Of a DNA stretch of 64,000 bases, positions 11,211-23,209 are shown in pieces. Each line of letters starts with the position of its first letter. Within the stretch, counting starts at the first letter, position 1. The translations under genes were made by a program, and so were the position numbers. Origin of the DNA: Hofstenia miamia (taxonomy: Eukaryota > Xenacoelomorpha > Acoela > Hofsteniidae); assembly GCA_900660155.1 (NCBI GenBank), contig CABFPE010000411.1:310851-374850 (forward strand), read 5' to 3'. Under the pieces are notes generated by a model. The model searched no databases. It was given only the letters and a program-made list of their open reading frames with translations, and was not told where the DNA came from.

Positions 11211-11538
11211 ATGGTATCGAATATTAGATTCTCGTTTTCCACATACAACAAATGCCGTTGTAGTTAAGAAAGTGCTTCTGGATCAGTTTTTGGCGGCACC
11301 TGTCTTCTGCGTCACTTCCATCGGTTCCATCGCATTTTTGCAAGGATCACGAGGAAATGAGCTCGCATCTATTATAACCAAGAAGGCCCCTGTGGTTTTT
11401 ATTGCCGATTGCTGTTTTTATCCTCCAGTACAGTTCATTAGTTTTAAATTCTTGCCTAACTCGATGCGGGTCATCTTTTTAAATGCTGCCAATTGTTGCT
11501 TTAATGCAATTTTGTCTTTTATTGCGTTTAAGCGCTAA
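11211..11538 (+). CDS. Mpv17/PMP22-family membrane protein, exon 2 (terminal)
   Basis: The acceptor TTATTTAG ends at 11,210. The exon begins with the third base of a Gly codon and continues WYRILDSRFP, then VVKKVLLDQFLAAPVF, which is the family's K(K/V)xLxDQxxxxP motif. The C-terminal region reads YPPVQFISFKFLPNSMRV, equal to the WP-x-x-Q-x-x-NF-x-x-VP-x-x-x-R block, but with the highly conserved Trp replaced by Tyr/Phe and Asn by Ser. It ends at a TAA (11,536-11,538). Divergence at two usual positions suggests a fast-evolving or lineage-specific paralogue rather than a pseudogene, since both exons are free of stops. The intron (4,353-11,210) is about 6.9 kb, nearly half of it transposons. 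A hAT MITE ends only 78 bp before the acceptor. Confidence 0.85.
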
Positions 11539-11683
11539 ATTGGAAAAGCCTAGGCCTCTATTTTTAATTGTAAACTAAATTTTAATGAATTTATGATTCT
11601 ATTGTAATTTTGTTAGCATTCTTGTTCGTAAAAAGGATAACCAATAACATGCGTTTTACTACATTTAGAATATGAAAATGTTT

Positions 11684-13918
11684 TGTATAGTATATATTTC
11701 TACTCGTTTTTCCCCTTTTGCTCGAATTATTTCAAATTTTCACATATTTCTTTCCCTTTACTGAAACACTTTTTTCCCCTAACCAAAATATGCTTTTTCT
11801 ATCAGGAACAATTATGATAAAGCATAAAAGTGATTTTTAAAAACATATAAACCCCTATAAAGAAAAATATTTAACCAATTCAATTAAAATCTTCAAATTC
11901 CATAGCGTTCACACAATTTCTTTATTCTCCTTTGTTTTGAAATTGTTCAAATTGAAAATTTGTTGCACAATGTAATTAATTATGTTGTTTTGCTGACAGA
12001 TTATCTCAAGTAGCCGTGAGTCTTATAATAGGAGGATTTTAAGGCTCACCTATTTTCCCCAAACCAAATACCTATCATATTCAAGAAATTTTTTTCGACA
12101 TTAACCGATTTTTCGGTATTGCCCGAAACATGCCATCTTTGAAAATGTCGGAAATGTTCGGCATCTGCCGAAAACGTTTTTTATTCATCATTTCTTCCAA
12201 TTTTCACATAGTTTGTTCAACAATAATAAACAAATTCAGGTAAACAATAATTCTCACATTGTTTTTTCTAATATGAACAGGTCGGTTTTCTGCCTAAGGT
12301 AGGGCGCAAACGATGCAATTTCCGTTGCTAAACCAATTATAGCAAGCAATGTGATAGGATAATTTTGAAATAATTTGAAATCCTTCAATGTGGTTTCTTA
12401 TCTTTTTGGTTTAGCAACAAAAGTTGTATCGTTTGCGCGCGGCCTAAAACTATTAGTGTGTTTTTGTTGACACACATCAAATTAAAGCCCAAAAATAGTC
12501 TAAGCGCCTTATATAGCAATTAGTGCATTCATGCACCTGACAGCATAGTATGCCACGCAATATCTCTCTTATTTCAAGCTTAGGAAATCGCATCAGAGTA
12601 TTCTTTTTTAAAGGTATTGTGAAACGAAGATGGAAAGATCGCCGCCTTTTGTTCCACATGCTCCATCTCATTCACAAAATCAAACCATATCTCAGATCAT
12701 ATTTCGAAATATTACATATTTTTAATGCCGAATACCTGAAAATATTATTGGATTCGGCGCCGAAATTAACCAAAAAGATGTCGAGAAAAAATTTTACTGT
12801 CCATATTACATTTTGAGATCAATTGCATATTTTCTAACTATGATGGAAACAGTAAGAAGAACTGATAGAACGATTAACGAACAACAGAGGAGGGATTTAA
12901 TCGGAAAATATACAACAGAAGGAGCGGCCAAGCAACCAAAACGTAACTGATCAAATAGAAAATTTTGTTGAATCAGAAATTGAAAGAAATTCTCAAATCA
13001 CTTTATTGCAGATAAAGAACATAATCAACGAAAAGTTCAATTTTATCGTATGCTTAGAAACGATAAGAAGAGTAATTTATAAACTTAAAATTCCTCTAAA
13101 AAACATCTAGAACCCTAGAAAATGTAATTTCTGCAATTTCAAAACAAAGGAGGAAAGATTATGTCGAACTTTTTGAATGAAGATAGTCTTATCGAGAAAA
13201 TTAACGTTTTTATTGACGAAAATGGTTTTAATCTGCACTTGCGATAAAATATGGCTAGATCCCGACGAGGAGAGCCTGCTTCAGTGATTCTTCCTTCAGT
13301 GCGTTGTCGTAATGTCTCCTTGATAGTCGCGATCACTAAGAAAGAAGTTTTGTACTCTGGCTGTAGTGGAAGGCGTGGATTCTACTAAATATAACTAATT
13401 TTTCGATGGACTCATCCTTAGTATTTGTGATGGAAATGCGATAATACACAATTCAGTGATTATGAATAATTTTTACATAGAAAATGATTTAATTATCCAA
13501 TTTCTTTCCCCTAATTCATATATGCTGAGCCCTATAGAAGTCGGGTTCTCAAAAGTCAAAGCTCATTTCAGGTTTTACTGGAAGTTTTGAGAATCTGATA
13601 TTGGATTCGGTTAATGAGTTGACTGAATCCGATTTACGCGGATATTGTAGCCATATTCTGAGAAATTGTGTGAAAGCTATGGAATTCGAAGATTGTAATT
13701 GAAATGGTTAATTATTTTTCTCGATAGGGGTTCATATATTTTTAAAAATCACTTACGCTGTATTATAATATGTTCATGATAGAAAAAGCATATTTAGTTT
13801 GGGGAGAAAACGATGTGGTTTGGGGAAATAGTATTTAGGAAAAGAAAAAAAGATGTGAAAATCGGAAAAAATTCGAGCAAACGAAGGAAAAGCAAGTAGA
13901 AATATTATATATAGCAAA
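11684..13918 (+). mobile_element. IS630/Tc1/mariner-superfamily DD35E transposon with ~240-bp inverted ends
   Basis: The arms 11,684-11,925 and 13,660-13,918 are inverted copies of each other (for example TTCCATAGCGTTCACACAATTTC against GAAATTGTGTGAAAGCTATGGAA). Between them the plus strand encodes a broken DDE transposase. An N-terminal helix-turn-helix-like part lies around 12,840-13,100 (LLQIKNIINEKFNF ... RRVIYKLKIPL). The first Asp is in VFIDENGFNLHLR near 13,215, followed by RGEPASVILPSVRCRNVSLIVAI. The second is in DGNAIIHNS near 13,430, and the Glu in YMLSPIEVGFSKVKAHFR near 13,535. I count 35 residues between the second Asp and the Glu. Several frames are used, so it is inactive. The edges are approximate; TA duplication could not be fixed in the TA-rich flanks. 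Confidence 0.75.
12294..12448. mobile_element. Small MITE nested in the DD35E transposon
   Basis: About 155 bp with imperfect inverted ends: GGCGCAAACGATGCAATTTC and TTGCTAAACCAA at the left mirror TTGGTTTAGCAACAAAAGTTGTATCGTTTGCGC at the right. Non-coding, family unknown. It lies inside the DD35E element and is therefore younger. Confidence 0.6.
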
Positions 13919-13929
13919 TTTTGTTAAGA

Positions 13930-14300
13930 ATATTCGCTATATATCATCAATTTTGTATATAATAGTGTAAGATGGTAATTTCCCCCTGTCATGTTAAAAA
14001 GAATTTTCTAAACATAAATTCTCAGTGTTGGAATCAAACCTCTGTCGGAAGTAAGGTTATGCATACCCCTCCCCCCCAGACCACCCTGTAAATTATTACT
14101 AGAAAGCTTTACAGAAACGTTTTGTTATCAACATATATTTATATTTAAAAGTATTTACGTTTCATGAAACAAAATAAGTATAAGTAATGCATTGTAAAAT
14201 TTAACTCTAATGTTTATTTATATGTTTTATTAAAGAAATTGTATTTTGTACTTCGAAAGTTTAAGCTTAAATCGATAATTAATCTGTATTTTCATAATAC
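13930..14300. other. No gene seen
   Basis: AT-rich spacer with an unremarkable C-rich stretch near 14,065-14,090. Confidence 0.3.
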
Positions 14301-14314
14301 ATTATATTTTCTAG

Positions 14315-14412
14315 GTGAGGGCAAAATTGTATTTAAGATTGGGTTTCCAATGTTGAAAAATGAAAGTGTTGGTTTGTGTTATGTTCCAAACTTTTGGCTT
14401 GGGAACAGCAAT
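14315..14412 (+). CDS. Orphan internal exon candidate
   Basis: A pyrimidine-rich TATTTTCTAG acceptor precedes 98 bp that read GEGKIVFKIGFPMLKN then ESVGLCYVPNFWLGNSN, followed at once by a GTAAGC donor. The frame is phase 1 in and phase 0 out, consistent with 2 + 96 bases. The composition (Gly, Trp, Cys, Pro) looks protein-like against the AT background. I do not recognise the protein, and partner exons were not found. It could be a relic of a transposon or a lone real exon. Confidence 0.3.
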
Positions 14413-14933
14413 GTAAGCAATTATAATCAACCTTGAGTAACTCAAACGGTTTTCAAGCTAAATAATTTTTAGGGTTTGAATCAGTTTCCAAATTATGTTG
14501 TGTGATGCTGTTTAGAATTTATCTTGGAAAATAGTGAAAATAGTTTAGCTCATTAAATTAAGTCGTTGGGAATTTATTTTTTTATTTATACATTCTTAAC
14601 TTTGTTATCAAAATACATCACGCCTCTACAGCAAGACTATTTGAATCCTTTCCTGGAAATTGTACACTGAATTGCTTTTGAACGTCATATATTTTACTTG
14701 AATAATATTTGAATTTCAATATTCAATGCATCGCGTGTAAAACTAAATGGTTTCAATTCTTGTCTACTTAGTGGCATCCATTAAGATTTCAGCTGTTAAT
14801 CTAAAAGTAAATTTGTTAATCACTGTCTTTATGCAATTTCTTGATTCTAGCAAACATGAATACAATATTTCAATTTAAAAAGTAGATTTTCGAATTCTAG
14901 ATAACTTGTAGGTATATTAAAAGTCTGCATTCA

Positions 14934-16379
<1,446 letters not shown>

Positions 16380-16403
16380 TTTAATGAAAGTACTATAGAT
16401 ATA

Positions 16404-16970
16404 TTGGGTTGTCAGATAAGTTCGTACGGTTTTTATAGCACATAATTGAAATGAACATTAAACCACATTAGAAATATAAAAAAGTTCTTTATTAATCAAT
16501 GATGTATTCTCCTTCACTTTTTACAACTTTATCCCATCGTTCTACAAGTTTCATAATACCGCTGCGGTAAAAATCACTGGACTTGGAGACAAAAAAATTA
16601 TCCAGCCATGTTTTTAGCTCCTCGTTGGTGTCGAAGGAAACGCCTCGAAGATTGTTGGAAATGCTCGTTCTTGTCAACTTGGCACTCCATTTCGAAAGCC
16701 ACAAAAATTTGTGATTCAAACCAACAAAATTTTGCCTACTGAGTGCAGCTTCAAAATTCAAACGTCCAACAAGCTCTCTCGACAAGCAAGAGCGGTGAGA
16801 TAAAAATTCAAAATTCAAACGTCGAACAAGCTCTCTCATAACACAGCAAACTAATTTAAGTGCATATAGCATAGTACAATTGAAACGCTTTTAGCATTAA
16901 GGCAAATAAATGTTTTGTGTTGATAAAAATAACATTCATAAAACCCGCACAAACTTATCTGACAACCTAA
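16404..16970 (-). mobile_element. Internally deleted mariner element
   Basis: 567 bp, flanked by TA on both sides (16,402-16,403 and 16,971-16,972). The left end TTGGGTTGTCAGATAAGTTC and the complement of the right end, TTAGGTTGTCAGATAAGTTT, form the inverted repeat. The minus strand retains only the C-terminal part of a mariner transposase: LKTWLDNFF, then FYRSGIMKLVERWDKVV and GEYIID at the stop, typical of the last 50 residues. Upstream of that the sequence is a tandem duplication (RELV-x-RLNFE occurs twice, about 66 bp apart) rather than transposase. It is a MITE-like derivative. Confidence 0.85.
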
Positions 16971-17060
16971 TAGAAAGTGAAGGAAAACTGTAAACAAGAC
17001 TCAAGCAACAGGTACTAGTCGAGTGTTTGATTATTTACTTAGATGTGCTATAAATATTCA

Positions 17061-17061
17061 N
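17061..17061. other. Single undetermined base before a TA tract
   Basis: One N directly before a short TA repeat; possibly an assembly join. Confidence 0.6.
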
Positions 17062-17572
17062 TATATATATATATATATATATGTATAGCTATGATTCTCA
17101 ATTTTTTTGTGCTGGTAATGTTTCTTTTACCAGGACTGTATATGTAAGCTGAACCAGTAATACAGTGGCAATTTCAATAAAAGCACTCAAGCAACTACCT
17201 ACCAAATGTAGGGTGATTTTCAGATAAATGACGCAGATCAGTTTATAATTTTTGAAAAAATGAATTTCAATTTTTGAAATTATGAATGAATGTGTTATAA
17301 TATAAGCCTTAATATCATACAATTCATTCTGCAAAATATTTTCCATCAAAATTTATTATATATCCAAATTTAACAATAACAATAAGATGCTAACTTCGGT
17401 AATGGGATATTTTCTCTACACTTTCGTAAATTATGTCGGTCTTAATATTGAATTTTATTGAATAAAAATTATGCATTATAACTGTAATGACATATGACAT
17501 GCACATTACGTACATATGGTATGTGGAATTGATTGCATATCATACATCTTTTTATTGTTGTTATGCTAAGTA

Positions 17573-17695
17573 TCATTTGCGTTGTTTCTTATTCCTATTA
17601 ATGAATTGACTTATGTGTTTGCTTTCCTGAAGTTCATAAAGTCGACGGTAAACGTTATCGGCCAAATTTGTCCGATAAAGTGTTCCTTTACTAAT
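17573..17695 (-). CDS. Terminal exon candidate of an unknown gene
   Basis: Minus strand: acceptor TTATTATTCTTTCAG, then 41 codons ending in TGA, reading ISKGTLYRTNLADNVYRR, LYELQESKHISQFIN and a basic tail RNKKQRK. The charge pattern and codon mix look real, and the acceptor is strong. Entry is phase 0. I do not recognise the family. An exon candidate at 21,825-21,953, also exiting in phase 0 on the same strand, could be its upstream partner (see there). Confidence 0.4.
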   Translation of the reverse strand: MSKGTLYRTNLADNVYRRLYELQESKHISQFINRNKKQRK

Positions 17696-17940
17696 CTGAA
17701 AGAATAATAAAATTGAATTATTGCACAGGCTGGTAATTACATTGCTATCATTAACAAATTTTTTATAAATATAGATAATGCAGGGATTCTTAGCCTTTTT
17801 GGATCATTCTCCATAAACAAAATTTTTTGCTATTACCCCCTCCATCTGTTTACATATAAAAAGGCAAGGCTTTATACGAGTTTCTCCTATAGTATGAGCC
17901 TTTTTTGATTTTGCAATCCTGAGCAACTGTATAAGAAGCA

Positions 17941-18210
17941 CTAACTATTGCAGAAGATGAGGTTTTGATTAATCCACAATTTTCTAATTTGCTTTTTTGA
18001 GATTTTCAGCCTTTGTGACGAAAAAACTACGCTGTTTGTCTTTTTGATGTGGATGACAATTAAGTGGTTTTTTAGCTGATAGGGTTTCATTGATCCGTTT
18101 GATAAGGTTGACATGCATAATACACACTGAGGTATATGGACACCATCTTTTTCAATATAAGTAAAGCCATAATCAATATAACTCTCCAGATATGTTCTTT
18201 TTTTAGACAT
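17941..18210 (-). pseudogene. BED-type zinc finger of a hAT/ZBED5-like transposase, fragment
   Basis: 89 codons from the ATG at 18,210. The sequence YIDYGFTYIEKDGVHIPQCV then LCMSTLSNGSMKPYQLKNHL and IHIKK matches the BED finger layout C-x2-C ... H-x4-5-H found at the start of domesticated and mobile hAT transposases of the ZBED5/FAM200 group. The frame ends soon after the finger, and no hAT catalytic region follows nearby. Most likely a relic; a short host-adopted BED exon cannot be excluded. Confidence 0.6.
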
Positions 18211-18596
18211 ACTTTTCTGAACTAAAAAATAAAATTCAAGGAAAAATAAAATAAACGCAACTAATTAAGTTTATTATTTAATTCATCTTACTTTATATAT
18301 CAGGAAAGAGCTGAATTGAACAAATTATAATTAATAATTATAAATTTTAATTTTATGATAATATAAATTACAAGTCATTTTAATCAGTGTCAAGGAGCCC
18401 CTCGTATGACTTATAAAAGTGAAGGAGCAGAGAAGAAAGCAGACAAGTAACATCCAGATATTTATAGTATACGCACAAGCATTTTTTGCAGGTGAAAGAA
18501 CACGTTGTATCGAAAATACTAAGCGTGCCAAGAAAGTAATGAGCCTGCCCGATTTATGTAAGTTAAAAACACGTAAGTACAAAAAACAAAACTTTA

Positions 18597-19280
18597 TTAC
18601 ACAATATAGTTACCACGGTTAATAATAACATTACTTAGATGTTCTTTCAACTTTTCAATTTCATTTGCCATTCGATCGAGTGAAAGTGCTCGTAATTGCT
18701 GCAACGCCATTTGTTCCACTTCTTGTGAATTTGAAAACGTCACTTTCCGGAAGGATTTCTTTAAATAAGGAAATACCCATCTGTCCAACATGTTGTAGTC
18801 AGGTGAATAAGGAGGTTGAGCAATAGTTGTAACGTTCCTTGATGTCAGGAAATTGGTTGTGGTAGAAGACGTATGGGGCCTTGCGTTATCTTGCTGCAAA
18901 AAAACTTCACTCAGCTTTGTCGGATCTGAGCGTAAAGTGCGCCATCTGTTTCCTGTCTCCCGTAAAAAGTCACAGTAGGTATCTGAATTGACAGTTGTCC
19001 CATATGGAAGTGCCTTGCAACTGAACTTTGCGTTAGCGGTGTAGATAACAATCAGCATGCATTTGTCTTTTGTGAGAGTGGGACGTGGAATTTGATGACG
19101 AGTGGCATCTCGCTTCAACCAAACTTTATTTTCCTGCTTCGTGCCCAATGGTTTAAACGTAACCCAAGTTTCATCTATAACGGCATATAAACGAAATACA
19201 GAGGCTCCAAGGTCATCTAGCGCAGTAAGGATTGATTGGGCCATTTCGACTCGTTTCTCCTTATGGGATTCCGTTAGCAA
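18597..19280 (-). mobile_element. mariner transposase, C-terminal two thirds (DD34D), cut by an assembly gap
   Basis: An open frame of about 227 codons. VIDETWVTFKPLGTKQENKV carries the first catalytic Asp, FLQQDNARPHTSS the second, and PPYSPDYNMLD the third; I count 34 residues between the last two, the mariner DD34D signature. LTESHKEKRVEMAQ near its start is the end of the N-terminal domain. The frame enters the run of N at 19,311, so the N-terminus and right end are unseen. The stretch is intact as far as visible, unlike most neighbours, so this may be a fairly young copy. The usual third block YSPDLAP is altered to YSPDYNM. Confidence 0.85.
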
Positions 19281-19310
19281 ATGTGGAACCCAAACACTGC
19301 ATACCTTTCT

Positions 19311-19746
19311 NNNNNNNNNNNNNNNNNNNNNNNNNNNNNNNNNNNNNNNNNNNNNNNNNNNNNNNNNNNNNNNNNNNNNNNNNNNNNNNNNNNNNNNNNN
19401 NNNNNNNNNNNNNNNNNNNNNNNNNNNNNNNNNNNNNNNNNNNNNNNNNNNNNNNNNNNNNNNNNNNNNNNNNNNNNNNNNNNNNNNNNNNNNNNNNNNN
19501 NNNNNNNNNNNNNNNNNNNNNNNNNNNNNNNNNNNNNNNNNNNNNNNNNNNNNNNNNNNNNNNNNNNNNNNNNNNNNNNNNNNNNNNNNNNNNNNNNNNN
19601 NNNNNNNNNNNNNNNNNNNNNNNNNNNNNNNNNNNNNNNNNNNNNNNNNNNNNNNNNNNNNNNNNNNNNNNNNNNNNNNNNNNNNNNNNNNNNNNNNNNN
19701 NNNNNNNNNNNNNNNNNNNNNNNNNNNNNNNNNNNNNNNNNNNNNN
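19311..19746. other. Assembly gap of 436 N
   Basis: Undetermined bases. They begin inside the mariner transposase, so the gap probably hides its N-terminus and one inverted end. Confidence 0.99.
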
Positions 19747-21100
19747 TTGTAAACAGGTTTGTTTTAACTAAAATAAATCAAATGACAACTATTTCTAAAT
19801 TACCTTAATTATATACTAAATTAAAGAGTAGAGTTCACTCAATTAAATGCACACTTTTAATTGGCCTAGAATATGATGTGTTGACATTTTCTGATTGAAG
19901 ATTATTACTTAATTGGCACACCAAGTATTAAGACGAATTTAAATTATCAATATAAAGTTTAGATTTGTTAGAAGTACAGTACATGCACGCATCTGTGATT
20001 GTATACATTTACGTACATTTATGTACATGTAAGTACATGTATATTTGAGGTCGTGCGTACAAAATTAGTGAGTCACTGAAGGATAGGTTAGGGATAAGTG
20101 AGTAATAAATCCTGAACATGGAACATGCTATAGATTCAATAGCTAAATGCATCGTTTATTATCGTTAAATGTGCAGGTATCATCGACATATTGAATGAAA
20201 ATACGAACAGTTATCATATGAATGTCGTTTACATATAGTCAGTTTCTCAGTGTCGGACGTTACATTGTAACAATATTCTGAAAAGTATATTATCTTAAAA
20301 AACAAACTTATCTTAAAAAAATTGACATAATTCAGGTAAATTATTTGTTTTTAATTGTAAATATTTATCTGAATAGAGAATATCTTATCTTAATTGCAAA
20401 TGCTTTTTGTGCTTATTGGGTAAATCCTTGCTTTACTCTTTAAATTGCCAATGTAAATTTTTCGCCAACTCTAACAGGTACATCTAAAATTGAAATCTAG
20501 CACTTGGTGTCTGACGTTACGTAAAAGGTACACACGCAATTGGATATTTCTTCGAAGTGATGTCATATTCTGCCCAAAGCAACTAGATGCTTAAATTATG
20601 TTATTTTGAGTTCACGCATATGTATTGGTAATACATCTCAATATTTTTTTCAACAGCAACGGTTTTTATCCAGGAATTTGCTCGCATAACATGGTATTGG
20701 TGGGTTGGACGTTACAGTATCAGACATTTCAATAAAACTAAGCAAAAATTCGAATCCTTATAGTAGCCATTAGCTAGTGAAGAAGTACTGATTTGATAAA
20801 TACCGCATACAACACAATTTATACTCTATAGTCAAAAACTCATTAAGGCATTACCCAACAGAAATAATTTTTAATAGAATAATAAGAAGCATTAATAATA
20901 TTTAAAAACCTAGCAAAAGAAATTGAAAAAGCCATCATTGTTGTACATGACAAAAATCATTGCTTTAATAATAAAATTTTGAACGCCAAAAAACTTGGAA
21001 AAAAATTACCTGAAAAACCTTACTATTTAAAAAAATTAATACTATAGAAATGATAGAGAGGTATATAATTACCATTCTGAGATTTTTAATGTGTAAAGAC
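19747..21100. other. No gene; short recurring words
   Basis: Non-coding. GTACAT-type words recur at 19,978-20,045. A (G/T)GACGTTAC word recurs near 20,257, 20,510 and 20,708. The stretch 20,350-20,390 (TATCTGAATAGAGAATATCTTATC) resembles 51,296-51,330, so a dispersed repeat runs through here. Confidence 0.4.
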
Positions 21101-21580
21101 CTAGCGAGAAATATCAAAATAACGTCGATTCTGTATTATAAATTTTTCTATATTTTGATTCCTCCAAAAAACTTTGCATCTCATACAGTTGAAGGCAACA
21201 TAATCCAATAGAATTAGAACCAATCCAGTTTCGATCTCTGTTCGAAAATGCATATTGGTTTAGCATAATTTTTAAACTTACTGCAAAAATGTTCATGCTT
21301 TAGACAAAGACATGCAAAATGAAGCATATTTTTAAACATTAACACACTTGCTTGTCTTAGGATGGCAAATAAAGATTTGCCGACAGGATTATTATCACGC
21401 TCATGATCCTGTTTGCATGCGCATATCCTCCATATTACGATATTTCAATATACACTTCTGCATAATCTACTTGCTACATTTTGAAGACAGAATAATTGTA
21501 TCTTGTAATCTATGTAAAAATACACTAATCTCATCATGTAAATGTAATGAATTTATTAATTTTCTTCTCTTAGCCAAATT

Positions 21581-21953
21581 TTACTCAACAGAATCTCTAG
21601 CAAGAGAATTTTTACTCATAGAATATGCATAATCATTTAGAAACGTATAACTCGAATTTCTCAACAAAACGGATGATCCTTTGGAAGCAGATTTGTGCAT
21701 TAATCTAGCAACTCGTGAAGTACCTCTCCAAATAGCTGAAACATTGGATGAATTCTTTATTCTACGACGCTTTTCTCTATACAATGCAACTCTTTTCTGA
21801 GTGACCGTTTCATTTTTTCAATACCTGTATAGCCACTTTTTTATGTTTAAAATTTGGCCTGTAAATTCGTTTTCTCAAGACTTCTCGTGATCTAAAATTT
21901 GCAGCACCACACAATTTAATATCCGGAGACGTCTCCAATGGACTTTTCCACAT
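21581..21953 (-). CDS. Small basic protein candidate, possibly exon 1 of a longer gene
   Basis: From the ATG at 21,953 the minus strand reads MWKSPLETSPDIKLCGAANF then RSREVLRKRIYRPNFKHKKV and AIQ, 43 codons ending at CAG|GTATTG, a possible donor at 21,825 in phase 0. Directly downstream another frame (21,784-21,581) reads YREKRRRIKNSSN and SAIWRGTSRVARLMHKSASK to a stop, also basic, but no phase-compatible splice joins the two. Either this is a pseudogene with a frameshift, or exon 1 splices to something further on, such as 17,695. No family recognised. Confidence 0.3.
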
Positions 21954-22615
21954 TGTTTGAGATAAGGAATTAAGAAACCCAAAAACTGAATATGTTAAAA
22001 TTAAAGAAACATCAACTAATATAAACGTAATTAAGAATAAATCGTTAATAGAGCTAAATTAATAGAAATATAAATTGCTCTTGTAAAGTCCAATTGCACA
22101 AAATGTTGGAAATTACAACCACAAATTGAAAAAAATAATAGATAATTAGCAATCGCTTAAGAAGTTAATCATCGTAATATGACACACAATTATTGGGCAT
22201 AGTTTTGCAAAAGAAATGTGGCAGTTGCAATTTTTTTTTAAAAATGTAGGCTCAAATATCAAAAATTTGCTGTAGGACTTTACAGGCTTCACAAAACAAG
22301 AATTTTTTTTCATCCTCAGAGCTATGTGATGTAGCAAAATTACCCAAGAAGCGGAGCATGACAGAAGGCCTTACTGTTTGTGTGTTGCATCCATTGCATT
22401 GACGTGTATTACCGATATAAAATATTATACACGAAATTTTGAGTAACGATACACGAAAAAAGCTGAATACTATACGAAGAATCATGCATTTCAAATCGTG
22501 TAACGTGTATTGTAAAGCCATCCATCATTCATTGTCCTTCAATTAATTGTATGGCAAGTGCAAGCAAGAATGTGCGACAACTATTGTTATTACCAGTAAT
22601 TTTGTAGAATATAAG

Positions 22616-23048
22616 TAGAGGTCGACGTTTTTGAAATTTTAACTTCGATTTGGTTCGGATCGAGTTTTAGGGCAAAAACCGCGGTTTCGGTTTTGTTCTG
22701 TAATGAAAACATGTAATTACGAAGCTATATTTTCTTATGGTTTTACAAGATTAATTTCAAGTTTTTCTTAGTCTTAATGAGAAAAGAAGCATTGACACCA
22801 GAAAGACTGCATCGCTTCTTGAGGATCGTGTTCGATCCAATTGAACCCATGCGTTCTGATGACAAATTTGTTGCCTGAATTGCCAAACACTTTTCGCCAG
22901 TAGCGAGAGTTTTGGCAGTATTACACAGCTACTAATTACCAGTCATTAAAAACCGTTTGAAACCGTGCTACTGAAAATGATTCTGTTCGGTTTCGGTCTG
23001 CGTAAAAACCGCGGTTTCGGTTTCGGTTCGGTTTACCGTCGAGCTCTA
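22616..23048. mobile_element. MITE with perfect 8-bp duplication, nested in the hAT remnant
   Basis: 433 bp. The ends are TAGAGGTCGACG and the complement of TAGAGCTCGACG. AATATAAG is found directly before (22,608-22,615) and after (23,049-23,056). The interior repeats CGGTTTCGGTT words, with ACCGCGGTTTCGG near both ends. The 8-bp duplication fits hAT. It is younger than the element it sits in. Confidence 0.85.
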
Positions 23049-23209
23049 AATATAAGCCAGGCATTAATCATTGAAAGGTCCAGCAAACTCTAAAATGCAG
23101 CTAATGACCATCTACGTGATGCTGTTTTTATAGACATAGACTTCTACACATTGCCAACCTATCCACAACACATTTATTTTAGTTGTAATAACAAAAAAAT
23201 TTCGGGTTT

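Noticed and set aside
19102-19808. Plus-strand frames running into the 436-N gap
   Set aside because: They are opposite-strand readings of the mariner transposase extended through N.
21114-21296. 60-codon minus-strand frame with a GTAAGT-like donor early on
   Set aside because: Removing the possible 44-46 bp intron breaks the frame, and the protein is not recognised.
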